The notes under the pieces are model-generated. The model worked only from the letters and a program-made list of their open reading frames with translations, was not told the origin of the DNA and made no database searches. The position numbers and the translations under genes were made by a program. This document shows, in pieces, positions 5,534 to 7,277 of a stretch of DNA of 7,277 bases (within the stretch, counting starts at the first letter, position 1; each line of letters begins with the position of its first letter). The stretch lies in NCBI GenBank assembly GCA_903958995.1, contig CAJBVG010000273.1, positions 1 through 7,277 of the forward strand. Reading direction: 5' to 3'. This DNA comes from an uncultured bacterium (GTDB taxonomy: Bacteria; Bacteroidota; Bacteroidia; Sphingobacteriales; Sphingobacteriaceae).

Positions 5534-7277
5534 TTATCTGTAATTTATCAGTTCCGGTTTCGAAACGTCGAAATCTCTAAAATTGAGATTGTTTATGCCT
5601 ATGGGATTAAATTTAAAACTATTTCCGGTACCATCGGGTACATTTGGGTAAATACCTATAGAAATTTGCACGGTATTCACTACTAAATTCTCTTTTCGAA
5701 GTAAAAATCCAATACCATAGGCTTGGTAGATGGTCTTCGGGTTGATATTTGCATAAAGTGGTCTATCTATTTTCCCAAAGCCTGCAAAAGCTACCGTTGC
5801 CACTTGTATACCTGCGAAATTGAAAGGGGTATAGATGATGGATTCAAATTTGAGGATATTTTTATTCTTTCCGAGTACTGCAAAACTATTAAATCCGTAT
5901 AACCCTTCTTGACCTCTACCATTTAAATTCACACTTTCAGAAGCTAAGCGGTTTAAGCCGTTTGTAGATTGAAAGTAAACGAATTGTCGCATGTTCCATT
6001 TGCCTCTCGACCACAAGTCGGAGAAGTAGCTTAAATCCAAATGAAATACTCCACGTGATGCGATGAAGTTCGAGTTGTACACACCATATTGCATCGACCC
6101 TGATAGGTAACCAAAATTGTCGATGTGTTTACCTGAAGAATAGCGCAAGGCATTGTAAATATATTTGGTATTTCCTTCTTTATAAAATCCAAAGATGGCA
6201 TTAAACGAGCGTCCTTCGGGAATATCCTCTGTGTTGCCAAATCGAAAAATCTTTTTGTCCTTGTAATACCGCCTACTAGAAACACCGACACTAAACAAAT
6301 ACATGTTACGGTCTTCGTACAAATTGAGTGTATCTAAATTCAAACTTGGCTTTTCTATAAAATCAGTTCGAACATAACGTGCCCCTAAAATAAGTGAGTT
6401 TGTACGTCCACTTTCTTTCGATTGATTTATTTTTATACTTCGACCTAACCAAACATCATTTAAATTGTAAACTAATTTAGCTGGAATTAATACACCATCG
6501 GGGAAAGGGAATTCAAGCGTTTGGTCGAACCTGCTTATTCCTGCTGAGCCAGCCCATTTTGTTAGTGGTGAGAAGAATGTACGGTCGAAATTTATTCCCT
6601 GGTATCTTAGTAGTGGGGAAACATTATAATAAATTTTTCCATCAATGTAAGTGTTCTTAATATTATTATCACTCAGTTCTCCTTGCCAATTGGTAAATCT
6701 ATTTTTAGTAAAATCATATTTACCACCTTGAATAACTTTCGCTCCAGTTCCTGCTAAGTTAGATTCAGTTATTTTAAAATCCGTGGCCGTAGTACTCACG
6801 CCTACACTAGCATTCAACGACCAACGATCTTGCACCACAACGATAACGTCTACAGAATCGGCACTGCGTTTAGTATTAGATGGAACTATAATTCGCGCAT
6901 CGCGAATGTATTCTTGTCGACGAAGTAAACGTTCCGACTCTTTTAAACGAAGAGGATCTAAGCGATCTCCTTTCTTAAATAAAATAAGTCCTTCAATATT
7001 ACTTTGCCTCGTACCAACATTAATTCTATTTCCTAAATCTTCAATAGCGCCTTTACGAAAGATAAGGGTATCGTCAACCTCCGTACCAAAAGGGTCGAGC
7101 ATTTTGTAACGTATATTTCTTATTATTTTCCCTTCATACCGATTGATACGATCTTGCTTTTGACGGGATTGCATATTATCAATTAGCCTTTTTGTAGGCT
7201 CTGGTGCATCGTATATATTTTTGAATAACCAGTCGCCCACTTTCGATTCTTTAGATAGTTTCAATAAATTACTATCT
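5534..7277 (-). CDS. BamA/TamA-type outer-membrane protein with POTRA-like domain (N-terminus beyond right edge)
   Basis: The frame is open to the right edge: 580 codons are visible plus one base. A TTG at 7264-7262 could be read as a start, but four more sense codons lie beyond it and no signal peptide is present, so the true start is outside the window. Counting from that TTG, residues 44-148 look like POTRA-type folds: GKIIRNIR...LDPFG at 45-60, then FKKGDRLDPLRLKESERLL (96-114) and the strand DSVDVIVVVQD (136-146). The barrel follows, beginning near 149 with the ITESNLAGTG motif (165-174) found at the start of Omp85-family barrels, and ending with a strand VQISIGIYP (to about 540) like the usual last strand. 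A 36-residue tail follows it, which is unusual since Omp85 barrels mostly end at the last strand. Role: insertion or transport of envelope proteins or lipids is the family theme; the substrate is unknown. First visible gene of a three-gene operon. Confidence 0.82.
   Translation of the reverse strand, partial: DSNLLKLSKESKVGDWLFKNIYDAPEPTKRLIDNMQSRQKQDRINRYEGKIIRNIRYKMLDPFGTEVDDTLIFRKGAIEDLGNRINVGTRQSNIEGLILFKKGDRLDPLRLKESERLLRRQEYIRDARIIVPSNTKRSADSVDVIVVVQDRWSLNASVGVSTTATDFKITESNLAGTGAKVIQGGKYDFTKNRFTNWQGELSDNNIKNTYIDGKIYYNVSPLLRYQGINFDRTFFSPLTKWAGSAGISRFDQTLEFPFPDGVLIPAKLVYNLNDVWLGRSIKINQSKESGRTNSLILGARYVRTDFIEKPSLNLDTLNLYEDRNMYLFSVGVSSRRYYKDKKIFRFGNTEDIPEGRSFNAIFGFYKEGNTKYIYNALRYSSGKHIDNFGYLSGSMQYGVYNSNFIASRGVFHLDLSYFSDLWSRGKWNMRQFVYFQSTNGLNRLASESVNLNGRGQEGLYGFNSFAVLGKNKNILKFESIIYTPFNFAGIQVATVAFAGFGKIDRPLYANINPKTIYQAYGIGFLLRKENLVVNTVQISIGIYPNVPDGTGNSFKFNPIGINNLNFRDFDVSKPELINYR

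Noticed and set aside
5489..5686. Plus-strand open frame of 65 codons
   Set aside because: It lies opposite the junction of two confident operon genes and has no family signs.
6031..6291. Minus-strand open frame of 86 codons
   Set aside because: It is in an alternate frame of the barrel gene and lacks coding signs.
6783..7109. Plus-strand open frame of 108 codons
   Set aside because: It is antisense within the well-supported POTRA/barrel gene and its Ser/Arg-rich product shows no recognisable features.
7262..7264. TTG start of the Omp85-like gene
   Set aside because: The frame stays open to the window edge and the protein from here lacks the signal peptide needed for an outer-membrane protein.

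Overview
The window (about 7.3 kb, AT-rich) looks like chromosomal DNA from a member of the Bacteroidota. Supporting signs are a PorV/PorQ-family outer-membrane protein, a LuxE-like acyl-protein synthetase of the form common in that phylum, a short lipoprotein with a DGDG loop, a HemJ protein, a TAnnTTTG-type -7 promoter element before tyrS, and no canonical Shine-Dalgarno sequences. No phage, transposase, CRISPR array or RNA gene was seen. Most of the content is housekeeping and envelope genes.

Layout. 1-1185 (minus strand): an AcpH-like (DUF479-like) protein, then by a 23-nt overlap a PorV/PorQ-family barrel protein that runs off the left edge. 1237-2526 (plus): tyrS, tyrosyl-tRNA synthetase, divergent from the first pair. 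2517-2664: the convergent gap between tyrS and the next gene, filled by two different short tandem repeats. 2662-3648 (minus): LuxE-like acyl-protein synthetase. 3697-4185 (plus): a small lipoprotein, divergent from luxE-like across a 48-bp spacer with two palindromes. 4191-4246: a heptanucleotide tandem repeat. 4251-4775 (plus): hemJ. 4776-7277 (minus): a compact three-gene operon read right to left, consisting of a BamA-type POTRA/beta-barrel protein (truncated at the right edge), a YqjE-like two-helix membrane protein 1 nt downstream, and a 134-residue coiled-coil/hydrophobic protein overlapping it by 20 nt. Its last stop codon directly abuts the hemJ stop codon.

Genes working together. 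The right-hand operon joins an outer-membrane barrel to two small membrane-associated proteins and may be an envelope module. The left-hand pair again couples a soluble protein to an outer-membrane protein. tyrS and hemJ supply tRNA charging and haem synthesis and have no obvious functional tie to their neighbours.

The least expected structure is in the gaps. Three unrelated tandem repeats each start at or within a few bases of a stop codon. Each is free or nearly free of C on the sense strand of the gene it follows, and each puts stop codons in every reading frame. In the tyrS/luxE-like gap the strand asymmetry flips where the two repeats meet. This pattern is seen directly; any function is inference. 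I did not find a convincing new defence or biosynthetic system.
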